47,928 nt of DNA from Methylacidiphilum sp. Yel (lineage in GTDB: Bacteria; Verrucomicrobiota; Verrucomicrobiia; Methylacidiphilales; Methylacidiphilaceae). The stretch spans positions 1 through 47,928 of the forward strand of contig NZ_LXQB01000013.1 of assembly GCF_004421185.1 (NCBI RefSeq), in the 5' to 3' direction. Shown in pieces: positions 17,166-24,527 of this stretch. Both the position numbers and the translations under genes were made by a program. The notes under the pieces were generated by a model. It was not told the origin of the DNA, did no database searches, and worked only from the letters and a program-made list of their open reading frames with translations. The stretch's first letter is position 1, and each line of letters begins with the position of its first letter.

Positions 17166-18305
17166 CTATAGCGTATCATATAGCTTTAACATGTTTTTTG
17201 CCATAATGTTGTAGGAATAAGAAGAGGCAATTTTTTTATGATATTCCCACCGTTTTTCTTCTGGAAGCGGCGGCCAATTTCCGATATCAACCATTGCTTG
17301 AGATAATTCTTGTATGGACCATGGGGGGATTAGCCTGCCAAACTGACAGGCCTCAAAAGCTTCAGGGATGCCGTCTAAAAAAGTGGCAATGACTGGCTTG
17401 CCGCAGGCAAATGCTTCTAAGATAACTAGGCCAAAGGCTTCAGTGGCGATGGCTGGATGAACCAGACAGTCAAGTGCATTGATCCAGTTTTCTATTTCAG
17501 AGTTATGAGGGATGAGAAAGAAGTGGTCTTGCAAAAAATAACTTTTTATTTTTTCTTCAAGCAACTGTTGCATGTTCCCTCTTCCGATAAGGAGAAATCG
17601 GCTCTTTGGAAGCAGCTTTCGAACATGGTATGCTGCTTCGATAAATTCCACCTGACCTTTCCCCACAGGAAAATCATAACTGCCAATCATTCCGAAAAGA
17701 AAATGATCGTCTTCAATCCCCAATTTATTCCTTAACTGGATTGCTTTTTTGGGGTAAAACCGTTGGGTGTCAATGCCCCCATAGATGACTTTAATTTTTC
17801 TGTAGTCTCCCAAAAGCGGATCCCTTTGGTGCCGTTCTTTTATGGGGCACAGTGGATCGTAATCTCCCTGGATGAGAACTTTTTTTGTAAATTGAGAGAC
17901 TGCAACCAAACAGTCGCAAAACTCTAAAAGATAATGTTTACTGATCCAAGAACCAGGACTTTTAGCCATATGACGCGAGAGAACAATCTTTGGCTTAGAT
18001 GCGGCTAAGGAACCAGCGACAATGGTTGGCCAATAGTCTCTCCCATGATGCGCATGCAAAATGGAAATTTCTCGACTGGTAATTATTTTCGATAGCTGGA
18101 TAATCCCAGAAAGATTTTTTTCCCAATGGACTGTTTCTATCCCATAGTCTACTATTAGAGAGGAAAGTTCCGCTCTTTGTGGACAAGCAACGATGACAGG
18201 AATCCCTAATTCTTTGAGGCCCCTTGCAAGCAAGAGGCATTGATTGTCTGTCCCTCCCCCCTTCAACAGGGAATTGATCAATAGCACCTTAAGCTTGTTT
18301 TGCAT
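17166..18305 (-). CDS. Glycosyltransferase, GT4-like (GT-B fold)
   Basis: The protein (379 aa) starts MQNKLKVLLINSLLKGGG, typical of GT-B glycosyltransferases with an N-terminal glycine-rich nucleotide-sugar loop. The C-terminal domain has GMIGSYDFPVGKGQVEFIEA, LIGRGNMQQLL and the retaining-enzyme motif E-x7-E in TEAFGLVILEAFACGKPVIA. It probably adds a sugar to a surface polysaccharide or lipid-linked precursor at the inner membrane. The reading frame is open for 23 codons further upstream, but that part overlaps the preceding gene; the ATG at 18305 follows that gene's TAA with one base between, so it is the likelier start. Co-transcribed with the GT2 gene upstream. Confidence 0.85.
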   Translation of the reverse strand: MQNKLKVLLINSLLKGGGTDNQCLLLARGLKELGIPVIVACPQRAELSSLIVDYGIETVHWEKNLSGIIQLSKIITSREISILHAHHGRDYWPTIVAGSLAASKPKIVLSRHMAKSPGSWISKHYLLEFCDCLVAVSQFTKKVLIQGDYDPLCPIKERHQRDPLLGDYRKIKVIYGGIDTQRFYPKKAIQLRNKLGIEDDHFLFGMIGSYDFPVGKGQVEFIEAAYHVRKLLPKSRFLLIGRGNMQQLLEEKIKSYFLQDHFFLIPHNSEIENWINALDCLVHPAIATEAFGLVILEAFACGKPVIATFLDGIPEAFEACQFGRLIPPWSIQELSQAMVDIGNWPPLPEEKRWEYHKKIASSYSYNIMAKNMLKLYDTL

Positions 18306-18306
18306 T

Positions 18307-19248
18307 TTAACTCTTAGATAGCCCCATGCTCTCAGGCATTCCTTTGAGATGCCAAAGGGCGATTTGATAGCCAATCCTTAAGCGTTCGGAATTACGTCTG
18401 CCTAAAGTTAAAAGATAAAGGAGGCTTTCAAAAATCAAAGAGAAGCTAAGCCGTAACAACAAACCAACTTTTAAGAGCAGAAATTCAGGATATGGACGGT
18501 GGATTTTAAAGTACCTGTATCGAGATTTCCAATACTCGATTCGAGCTTCGACTAGAACCGTTTTAGCTGTTTTCCCTTGCCCATGCCACACTTTGACTTG
18601 CGGCAAATAATACACTTGATAGCCCTTTTGTATGACCCTAAAACAGAAATCAGTTTCTTCAAAAAAGAAAAAAAATCGTTCGTCTAATCCTCCCAATTCG
18701 TCCCAAATTTTCTTTCGAACGAGGAAAAAGGCACCAATAACTGATTCAACGGCTTGGGGGTTTTTAGGTTTATTTTCTTTACCTGGGAATTTTTTCGGGA
18801 AAAGCTTTCGAAGCAGCGACTTATTCCCTAACTCAGTTAAAAGCGTAGGAAAATTGGCGATCGAATTTTGAAGTGTCCCATCTTCATTAAGAAGTTGTGC
18901 ACCGCATACCGCACACTCTTTGTGTGTTTCCATCCAACTAATAGCTTGTTGGATGGAGTCAGCTTCTAACCTAGCATCAGAATTAAGCAATAAAAGATAG
19001 TCGCCTTGAGCATATACGGCTGCAGAGTTGACTGCTTTTGCAAACCCAAGGTTAGTTTCGGAACGAAGATAGAGGACCCAAGGAAAAAATTTTTTTATCA
19101 TTTCTTCTGTCCCATCTTTTGATCCGTTGTCGAAGACGATGACTAGCTTTGGAAAAGAGTCTTGGCTTTTTTCAATAGAAAGGAGAGCTTCTTGAAGCAA
19201 CAGTTGGGTATTGCAACTGACTATAATTATCGATAAATTCGCATTCAT
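18307..19248 (-). CDS. Family 2 glycosyltransferase (rhamnosyltransferase-like)
   Basis: A GT-A fold enzyme of 313 aa from the ATG at 19248 (MNANLSIIIVSCN). The nucleotide-sugar site is seen in VIVFDNGSKDGTEEM and NLGFAKAVNSAA, the metal-binding DxD-like motif in LLLLNSDARLE, and the acceptor region in GAFFLVRKKIWDELGGLDERFFFFFEETDFC. This pattern is close to WbbL-like rhamnosyltransferases. A hydrophobic C-terminal stretch (LLLKVGLLLRLSFSLIFESLL) may bind the membrane. The frame extends nine codons further, but family members begin at MNANL. This start codon overlaps the start codon of the opposite-strand deacetylase by two bases. Confidence 0.85.
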   Translation of the reverse strand: MNANLSIIIVSCNTQLLLQEALLSIEKSQDSFPKLVIVFDNGSKDGTEEMIKKFFPWVLYLRSETNLGFAKAVNSAAVYAQGDYLLLLNSDARLEADSIQQAISWMETHKECAVCGAQLLNEDGTLQNSIANFPTLLTELGNKSLLRKLFPKKFPGKENKPKNPQAVESVIGAFFLVRKKIWDELGGLDERFFFFFEETDFCFRVIQKGYQVYYLPQVKVWHGQGKTAKTVLVEARIEYWKSRYRYFKIHRPYPEFLLLKVGLLLRLSFSLIFESLLYLLTLGRRNSERLRIGYQIALWHLKGMPESMGLSKS

Positions 19249-20032
19249 GGCTGGCTTACCTAAAATCTCTTCCAAACTCGATGAATCCTTTACCCATCTG
19301 TCCCATTACCGAAGAGTGTATGGAGATAAGACCCCCATACTCATGTACCATCATATTGGAAAAAGTCCAAAAGAATCAAAATTCCCTTCATTGTGGGTTT
19401 CCAATTTGCTCTTTGAAAGACAATTAGGAGAATTCTGGTCAATGGATTGGCCTTCCATAACACTTGGAGAATTTGTTGCAGCAAGTTGTTCGGTCTGTCG
19501 TGGTGTTATTATCAGTTTTGATGATGCTTATCAATCTGTTTTTACTCGAGCCTTGCCGCTTTTAAATCGGTTTCGCATGCGAGCCATTCTGTTTGTGGTT
19601 GCTGGATACATTGGGAAAACGAATGAATGGGATAGACCTTTAGGAGAGCCGGCCCATAAGCTAATGACGGAAGAGGAGATTAAGGAGTGGATTGCTTCTG
19701 GTCAGGAAATTGGCAGTCATACTTTTTCGCATCCGCATTTGCCTCTTCTTTCTAGCAAAGAACTGAAAAAGGAAATAGAGGATTCAAAAAAGTATCTGGA
19801 GGATACTTTCTCGGTACCCATCCGCCATTTTTCGTTTCCTTATGGGCAATACACTAAACAATGCTTGGATATCGTTGAGCAAGCTGGATATGAATCTGCT
19901 TGTCAAATTGGAGAAGGAGTGAATTTGCCAGGAGAAAATCCTTTTGCTCTTAAAAGACTGACTGCCCGAAGGCCCAAAAGGAACTTAAGAACTTTCTTGC
20001 ATATGCTGCTGCCTTTTAGACATACCGCCTGA
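19247..20032 (+). CDS. Polysaccharide deacetylase (NodB family)
   Basis: The protein (261 aa from the ATG at 19247) has the deacetylase layout ILMYHHIG, then IISFDDAYQSVF (motif 1), SHTFSHPHLPLLS (motif 2 with metal histidines), FSFPYGQY (motif 3), and a C-terminal region ending AFALKRL-like. No signal peptide is evident, so it may act on a cytoplasmic or membrane-linked sugar. The ATG at 19247 overlaps the divergent GT2 start (CATG shared); a GTG at 19317 is a possible later start just before the conserved core. It precedes a glycosyltransferase by eight bases and is probably co-transcribed with it. The neighbouring genes point to surface glycan assembly or modification. Confidence 0.83.
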   Translation: MAGLPKISSKLDESFTHLSHYRRVYGDKTPILMYHHIGKSPKESKFPSLWVSNLLFERQLGEFWSMDWPSITLGEFVAASCSVCRGVIISFDDAYQSVFTRALPLLNRFRMRAILFVVAGYIGKTNEWDRPLGEPAHKLMTEEEIKEWIASGQEIGSHTFSHPHLPLLSSKELKKEIEDSKKYLEDTFSVPIRHFSFPYGQYTKQCLDIVEQAGYESACQIGEGVNLPGENPFALKRLTARRPKRNLRTFLHMLLPFRHTA

Positions 20033-20040
20033 TTGCTCTC

Positions 20041-20844
20041 ATGGATAAACTGCCGATAAGTCTAACGATGATAGCGAAGAACCAGGCGCATAATTTGCCT
20101 AGAAGTTTAGGCAGTGTGGCCTCATGGGTCAGCGAAATTATCCTCGTCATTAATGATTGTACCGATGAAACGGAATCTGTGGCAAAGCGCTATGGGGCAC
20201 GTGTGGAACAAAGACCGTGGAGTTGTCGTAGAGATCAAAAAAATATAGCCCTTGATTTGGCTTCGTATCCGTGGGTTTTAGGATTGGATGCAGATGAGGT
20301 TGTCTCGGATGCTTTACGGCAAGATATCCATGACTTTTTTAGAGAGGATCATCTACAGTACGCTGGGGCTTATTTTCCAAGGAAAACATGGTTCATCGAT
20401 CGGTGGATTACCCATGGGGATTTTTATCCTGATTACAGTTTGAGGCTTTTTCGAAAAGATTGTGGACGGTGGGGAGGCAGTAGAGAACATGATAAAGTTA
20501 TCGTTGAAGGAAAGGTTAAAAAATTGAAAGGCGAGCTCCTCCATTATTCGTTTCCTACAATCGATTTTACGATTACTAAACTTCCAGAGTACGCTAGTTC
20601 TTTTGCCAAAGAAGCATTGGAAAAAGGAAGGGGGTGGAGTTGGCTCGATGTACTCTTTAGACCTCCCTGGAGATTTTTTAGAAGCTACATTTTGAAATTA
20701 GGTTTTCTTGATGGGTTCCCAGGATTTTATGTGGCCTACATGGCAGCCTTTTCTAATTTTTTTCGGTATAGCAAACTTTTTGAATTGTCAAAAAGCTGCG
20801 ATCATAGCAACCCTGCTCAAAGGGATCACAATCAAAGAAAATAG
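20041..20844 (+). CDS. Family 2 glycosyltransferase, WaaE/KdtX-like
   Basis: The protein (267 aa) follows the lipopolysaccharide-core glucosyltransferase pattern: ISLTMIAKNQAHNLPRSLGS at the start, IILVINDCTDETESVAKRYG, the WSCRRDQKNIALDLA block, and VLGLDADEVVS, which holds the DxD metal site. Later segments GAYFPRKTWFIDRWITHGDF and YPDYSLRLFRKD match WaaE-type enzymes that extend the LPS inner core. The C-terminus is hydrophobic and aromatic, suggesting contact with the membrane. Together with the upstream deacetylase it probably modifies LPS or another envelope glycan. It is convergent with the next gene, 20 bases away. Confidence 0.85.
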   Translation: MDKLPISLTMIAKNQAHNLPRSLGSVASWVSEIILVINDCTDETESVAKRYGARVEQRPWSCRRDQKNIALDLASYPWVLGLDADEVVSDALRQDIHDFFREDHLQYAGAYFPRKTWFIDRWITHGDFYPDYSLRLFRKDCGRWGGSREHDKVIVEGKVKKLKGELLHYSFPTIDFTITKLPEYASSFAKEALEKGRGWSWLDVLFRPPWRFFRSYILKLGFLDGFPGFYVAYMAAFSNFFRYSKLFELSKSCDHSNPAQRDHNQRK

Positions 20845-20864
20845 GGAACGATCACAGCTGGCCT

Positions 20865-21818
20865 TTATCTTTCTTTAAAGAAAGGCAAGAGACGTCTGCT
20901 CATGTATTTGATTTTGTTCATATCTGAAAAGGAAAGCCCTAAAGAAAGACCAAAGCGATAACGGAAAGGCAATTTTTGTTCCAATAGTTCCTTATGTTTT
21001 TTGAAATAGGCATCAGCAATAGAGAGATCCACGGATTTATAGGCTAGAAACTTTTGAAATCGGTTTTTTAGAATGGCTGCTTGTCTTGTTTCAGTGAGCA
21101 TCTTTTCTTTTTTCAAATATTCAATCATTTCCTCAAGGAGCGCATCATGATCCTTAAGAATTTCTATAAAATGGCTAACTGCTCGGCTGTGCCTATGACC
21201 TACACGGTACACAGCCCCAGGAGTAGGACAATAAACAAACTTCAATTTATTTGTAATAGCGCGCATATAAAGGCTATAATCTTCGCAAAGATGTAAGTTG
21301 TCCCATCCGCCAATTTTGAGCAGTGATTGTTTTCGCCAAATATAGGATCCTATTTGTGGCATATCCCAGGAAAGCCATAAAATTAAAGGATCTTGGTAGG
21401 AGTCAGCACCTAGCAAATTATTTTGATGGATGGATGCCCCATTTTTCCAGATTTCAACATAAGTTGGAGAGTATAAGACATCGGCAGAATCGATCTGTTC
21501 TTTTGCTTCCTCAAATTGTGTTTTTATTTTTCCTTCCACTAAATAATCGTCATGATCTAGGTACTGAATCCATTCGCCAGTCGCTTCCAGAAGGATTAAA
21601 TTTCTACTTTCAGAGGTATCCAATGTCTTTTTTAGACTGATAAGCTTAATTTTATCCTTGTATTTATTTAAAATAGAAGGAGTTTCATCAGTGGAACCTG
21701 AGTCAATCACTATTATTTCTTTTTTTTCCCAATCCTGGGATAGAGCACTTTCTAAAGTTTGGATAATCCATTTCCCCGGATTATATGCAGGAATGCCAAT
21801 GGTGACTGTTGGATCCAT
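20865..21818 (-). CDS. Family 2 glycosyltransferase A of a tandem pair
   Basis: A GT-A enzyme of 317 aa: TVTIGIPAYNPGKWIIQTLE, IIVIDSGSTDETPSIL, ESRNLILLEATGEWIQYLDHDDYL (metal-binding D residues) and IGGWDNLHLCEDYSLYMRAI (acceptor-site ED). It is plainly homologous to the next gene upstream on the same strand, sharing WIQ-LDHDDYL, DVLYSP/DVFYSP and the PQIGSYIWRK / PQTGGYLWKK segment. The pair looks like a tandem duplication that has diverged. The sugar and acceptor are unknown; a role in envelope or exported polysaccharide is inferred from the neighbours. Confidence 0.83.
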   Translation of the reverse strand: MDPTVTIGIPAYNPGKWIIQTLESALSQDWEKKEIIVIDSGSTDETPSILNKYKDKIKLISLKKTLDTSESRNLILLEATGEWIQYLDHDDYLVEGKIKTQFEEAKEQIDSADVLYSPTYVEIWKNGASIHQNNLLGADSYQDPLILWLSWDMPQIGSYIWRKQSLLKIGGWDNLHLCEDYSLYMRAITNKLKFVYCPTPGAVYRVGHRHSRAVSHFIEILKDHDALLEEMIEYLKKEKMLTETRQAAILKNRFQKFLAYKSVDLSIADAYFKKHKELLEQKLPFRYRFGLSLGLSFSDMNKIKYMSRRLLPFFKER

Positions 21819-21897
21819 TCTTGTAAAAGATATAGAATCCTTTTTATTTTATATTTTTTCGATTCTCAATAATTTTCGGCTGGACAACACCATTTTT

Positions 21898-22827
21898 TCA
21901 TCTGAGCCTAAAAAGGCTTTGAATTTTTTCAGTAGCAAAGAATCCAAAAAGAGAATACGAAACATTGTATCTCCAAGACCCATCGACATAAAAAAGACCC
22001 ACTGCTTTTTGCTTTCTTTCTAAAGCTACTGCTTCCTCTATTTTTCCTTCTTTTGCAAGCCATCTGGCAATTAAAAAATAGGCTTTACCAATTTCTATTT
22101 GAAGCTCAGGATCCATGCGGCCAGTTTGAATCAACCATTGTACCATCCTATCCATGCATTTCTTTTTTTGGTTAATGAAATCTAAAGCTTGTGCATGCGG
22201 CATAGGCTTGTTTCTATAATTCCAATAAGCCCCAGGAATCGGCGTCAAAGAAAATCTTAAATTCGATTGAATGGCTCTTCCTACAAGTTCATAATCATCA
22301 AACAGTGGGGCATCATCTCTCCAGCCACCAATTTTTATAGCCGATTCTTTTTTCCAAAGATACCCACCCGTTTGCGGCAGTTCGGAGGAAAACCAGAGAG
22401 AAAGCAAAGGTTTGTGCATTGTTTTGGCCGAGGGGACATATTTCTCTTTTCCTTCCGGAGAAACAGCAATGATAGGGGAATAGAAGACATCGATAGCATC
22501 TAATTGGGTTGTTAGAGAAAAGTGATTTTTAATTTTATTTGGCTCTAAGTAATCGTCGTGATCGAGCCACTGTATCCAGTGGCCATTGGCTCTTTGCAAT
22601 GCTTCGTTTCTGGCTTTGGCTCTACCTATTTTTTCTTTGAAAAAAACATGCAAAACCGCTCCTCTAAACCTTTCAATAATTTCAGCTGTTTTATCCGTAG
22701 ACCCATTGTTAATGACGAGGATCTCTTTGTTCGGCCATGACTGATTGAGAGCGCTAAGAATGGCCTTTTCGATTGTTTTTTCGCCATTATAGGTAGGAAT
22801 GGCGACAGTCACAGTCGGTGGGTTCAT
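21898..22827 (-). CDS. Family 2 glycosyltransferase B of a tandem pair
   Basis: The protein (309 aa) has TVTVAIPTYNGEKTIEKAIL, ILVINNGSTDKTAEII, the motif WIQWLDHDDYLEPNK and the acceptor-site IGGWRDDAPLFDDYELVGRA. It aligns with its downstream neighbour along most of its length, differing mainly after residue 230, where this copy ends in a helix-rich tail (IEEAVALERKQ). The 79-base gap between them has no terminator, so they are probably co-transcribed with this gene first. Confidence 0.83.
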   Translation of the reverse strand: MNPPTVTVAIPTYNGEKTIEKAILSALNQSWPNKEILVINNGSTDKTAEIIERFRGAVLHVFFKEKIGRAKARNEALQRANGHWIQWLDHDDYLEPNKIKNHFSLTTQLDAIDVFYSPIIAVSPEGKEKYVPSAKTMHKPLLSLWFSSELPQTGGYLWKKESAIKIGGWRDDAPLFDDYELVGRAIQSNLRFSLTPIPGAYWNYRNKPMPHAQALDFINQKKKCMDRMVQWLIQTGRMDPELQIEIGKAYFLIARWLAKEGKIEEAVALERKQKAVGLFYVDGSWRYNVSYSLFGFFATEKIQSLFRLR

Positions 22828-22869
22828 TTATTAATACTCTTGGCGATACTGGAAAAAAAGAAAAGGGAT

Positions 22870-23418
22870 TTAATGGGCTGTTTCGTTGTCTTGAGAATCT
22901 TGATTGGGTTGAGCAGAAGAGGACGAAGAGGAAGCATTGGCAGGAAGAGCGGCCGGAGGTTCAAAGGCATTTGGAAGGTTGGATGACTGGGAAAGAGATT
23001 TTAGCTCACGCATTCGAGAACGCATCGCATCCATTTCCTGATGCATCTCTTTTCTTTGTTCGATCAAACGAGTAACGATCGTGGTCAAACAATCGACTTT
23101 TTTTTCTTTGGGAGCCTTTTTCAGTTCTTTGAGAAGGCCGTCAAGCTCTTTGTCCTGTTTATCAAGTAGTCTGCGGAAGCTTTCCTGCATTTCTGATACG
23201 ATGGCCCGCTGATTAGCATCCAACAGTTGATCCTCAGAGCCTCTTTTAAGGTTATGAGGTTGAGGAGGTGCTTGGGCTATAAGCCTGTAGGTTCCCGTTC
23301 CTATCAGGAAGAAAAAAAGAAAGGAAGCAATCCAGTGATTATGCCCAATAGAAAACCTTTTGGAAAAGTGGAAAAAACATGGAAAGGAATTCTTCTTTGA
23401 AGTGACCCTTTTATTCAT
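22870..23418 (-). CDS. Membrane-anchored coiled-coil protein, paralogue of its neighbour
   Basis: The protein (182 aa) has an uncleaved-looking hydrophobic anchor (HWIASFLFFFLIGTGTYRLIAQ, about residues 28-49) and a helical, charged domain. The core LLDKQDKELDGLLKELKKAP through IEQRKEMHQEM aligns directly with the upstream gene's LMDKQDEELKKLANEMNKAP through VNQRIQMHEEM. The C-terminus is a low-complexity Ser/Ala/Pro/Asn tail (ANASSSSSSAQPN). No enzyme motif is seen. The ATG overlaps the upstream stop by eight bases (ATGAATAA), so translation is probably coupled. Small periplasmic Met/His/charge-rich helical proteins of the Spy/CpxP type are a loose analogy only. Confidence 0.65.
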   Translation of the reverse strand: MNKRVTSKKNSFPCFFHFSKRFSIGHNHWIASFLFFFLIGTGTYRLIAQAPPQPHNLKRGSEDQLLDANQRAIVSEMQESFRRLLDKQDKELDGLLKELKKAPKEKKVDCLTTIVTRLIEQRKEMHQEMDAMRSRMRELKSLSQSSNLPNAFEPPAALPANASSSSSSAQPNQDSQDNETAH

Positions 23419-23797
23419 GATGTTCTTTATGATTTCCCATCATTTTATGATGCATCGCTTTCATTTCCTCATGCATCTGAATCCGTTGATTGACCAGGGT
23501 ATTTAAAAGGCTAACAACTTTATCCAATTTTTGGTCTTTAGGAGCCTTGTTCATTTCGTTAGCCAGTTTCTTTAATTCCTCATCCTGTTTATCCATCAAT
23601 CGCTGCATTTTTTCATGCATCTCTCTAGCCATTTTATGCCTATAGGCTTTACCATGAGGATGGGAGTTTTCAGAAGAAGAGGATTGTGCTTGGGGATCAG
23701 CTTGAGACTCGGTAGGATTTTGAGCAAAAAGTGGAGACAATAATAGGCTTCCAAAAACAAAACAACAGCTAATATACTTTAACTTTTTCATTTTCAT
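23411..23797 (-). CDS. Secreted His/Met-rich helical protein
   Basis: The protein (128 aa) has a signal peptide (KLKYISCCFVFGSLLLSPLFAQ). The mature helical part is rich in His and Met: SHPHGKAYRHKMAREMHEKM, then MHEEMKAMHHKMMGNHKEHHE at the C-terminus, which suggests metal (copper or similar) binding, though that is only inference. It is homologous to the downstream gene. The frame opens at 23809, but the third in-frame choice, the ATG at 23797, has a GAGG site six bases before it, while the first ATG directly abuts its purine run; I prefer 23797. It lies 115 bases downstream of a thioredoxin-like gene on the same strand. Confidence 0.65.
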   Translation of the reverse strand: MKMKKLKYISCCFVFGSLLLSPLFAQNPTESQADPQAQSSSSENSHPHGKAYRHKMAREMHEKMQRLMDKQDEELKKLANEMNKAPKDQKLDKVVSLLNTLVNQRIQMHEEMKAMHHKMMGNHKEHHE

Positions 23798-23912
23798 TGT
23801 ATTCCTCATCCTTTTTTAAACCATGAATAGAAATTGTGTTTCTTTTTTTAGAAAAAAAATTAGAAGGCTGTCAAGCTCGTCACAAGCAAAAAGAAATGCA
23901 TGAACACAAGCG

Positions 23913-24410
23913 TTAGTTCTTGGAAATGATTTTTTGACGTAATTTCTCAATTTTATCAATGAATGGTTCTGGTCCCCCAGGCATATAGCCAAAGGTGGAA
24001 AGCTCTTCACCGCTTGGAGACAAAAGGATCAATGTTGGAAAAGAATCCACGTTGTATTGGTTCGCTAAATCCTCATTCTGTTTTTTTAATTCTGCCGATT
24101 GAGTTTTATGCTGAGGGAAATCAACTTCGAGTAAGACAAGATTTTTTTGAGCATAGTTTTTGAACTCCTGGGTTGAAAAAACTTCTTTGTCAAGTTTTTG
24201 GCACCAAGGACACCAATCAGAACCGGTAAAGTTCATTAACAGCATTTTGTTTTCTTTCTTAGCTTCGGAAAGGGCTTGTGCATAATTGGTTAGCCATTTG
24301 GGATTTTCAGAAGCTAAAAGAAAGGGCAGTGGTAAAAAATAAAAAAAAAGTGTTATTATATAGAAGCTATTCTTGGTCTTAAGGAGAGGAATAAATTTAT
24401 TATTGGTCAT
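23913..24410 (-). CDS. Exported thioredoxin-like protein
   Basis: The protein (165 aa) has a hydrophobic export segment (about residues 13-33) and a thioredoxin fold of the Thioredoxin_7 / DsbD-C-terminal kind. The redox site is SDWCPWCQ with C67 and C70 (CPWC); the cis-proline is in SFPTLI. It probably reduces or oxidises disulfides outside the cytoplasm. It is followed on the same strand by the two Met/His-rich secreted proteins, an arrangement that could mean a shared role in envelope redox or metal handling, but they have no shared overlap. The gene is divergent from the NtrC-type regulator at 24528. Confidence 0.83.
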   Translation of the reverse strand: MTNNKFIPLLKTKNSFYIITLFFYFLPLPFLLASENPKWLTNYAQALSEAKKENKMLLMNFTGSDWCPWCQKLDKEVFSTQEFKNYAQKNLVLLEVDFPQHKTQSAELKKQNEDLANQYNVDSFPTLILLSPSGEELSTFGYMPGGPEPFIDKIEKLRQKIISKN

Positions 24411-24527
24411 ATAGGTATGATTTTAAAAGCCTTATGGTAAAAATCAACCGCTCTTTCTTTCTAAATTGTCATTGGGATATAAATTACTTTAAAACTATCT
24501 TACAATAAAAGAACTGTAGTTAGCATT

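Noticed and set aside
21658-22023. 121-residue plus-strand frame between two glycosyltransferases
   Set aside because: It overlaps both tandem GT2 genes antisense; no motif, rich in Phe/Ser as an antisense artefact.
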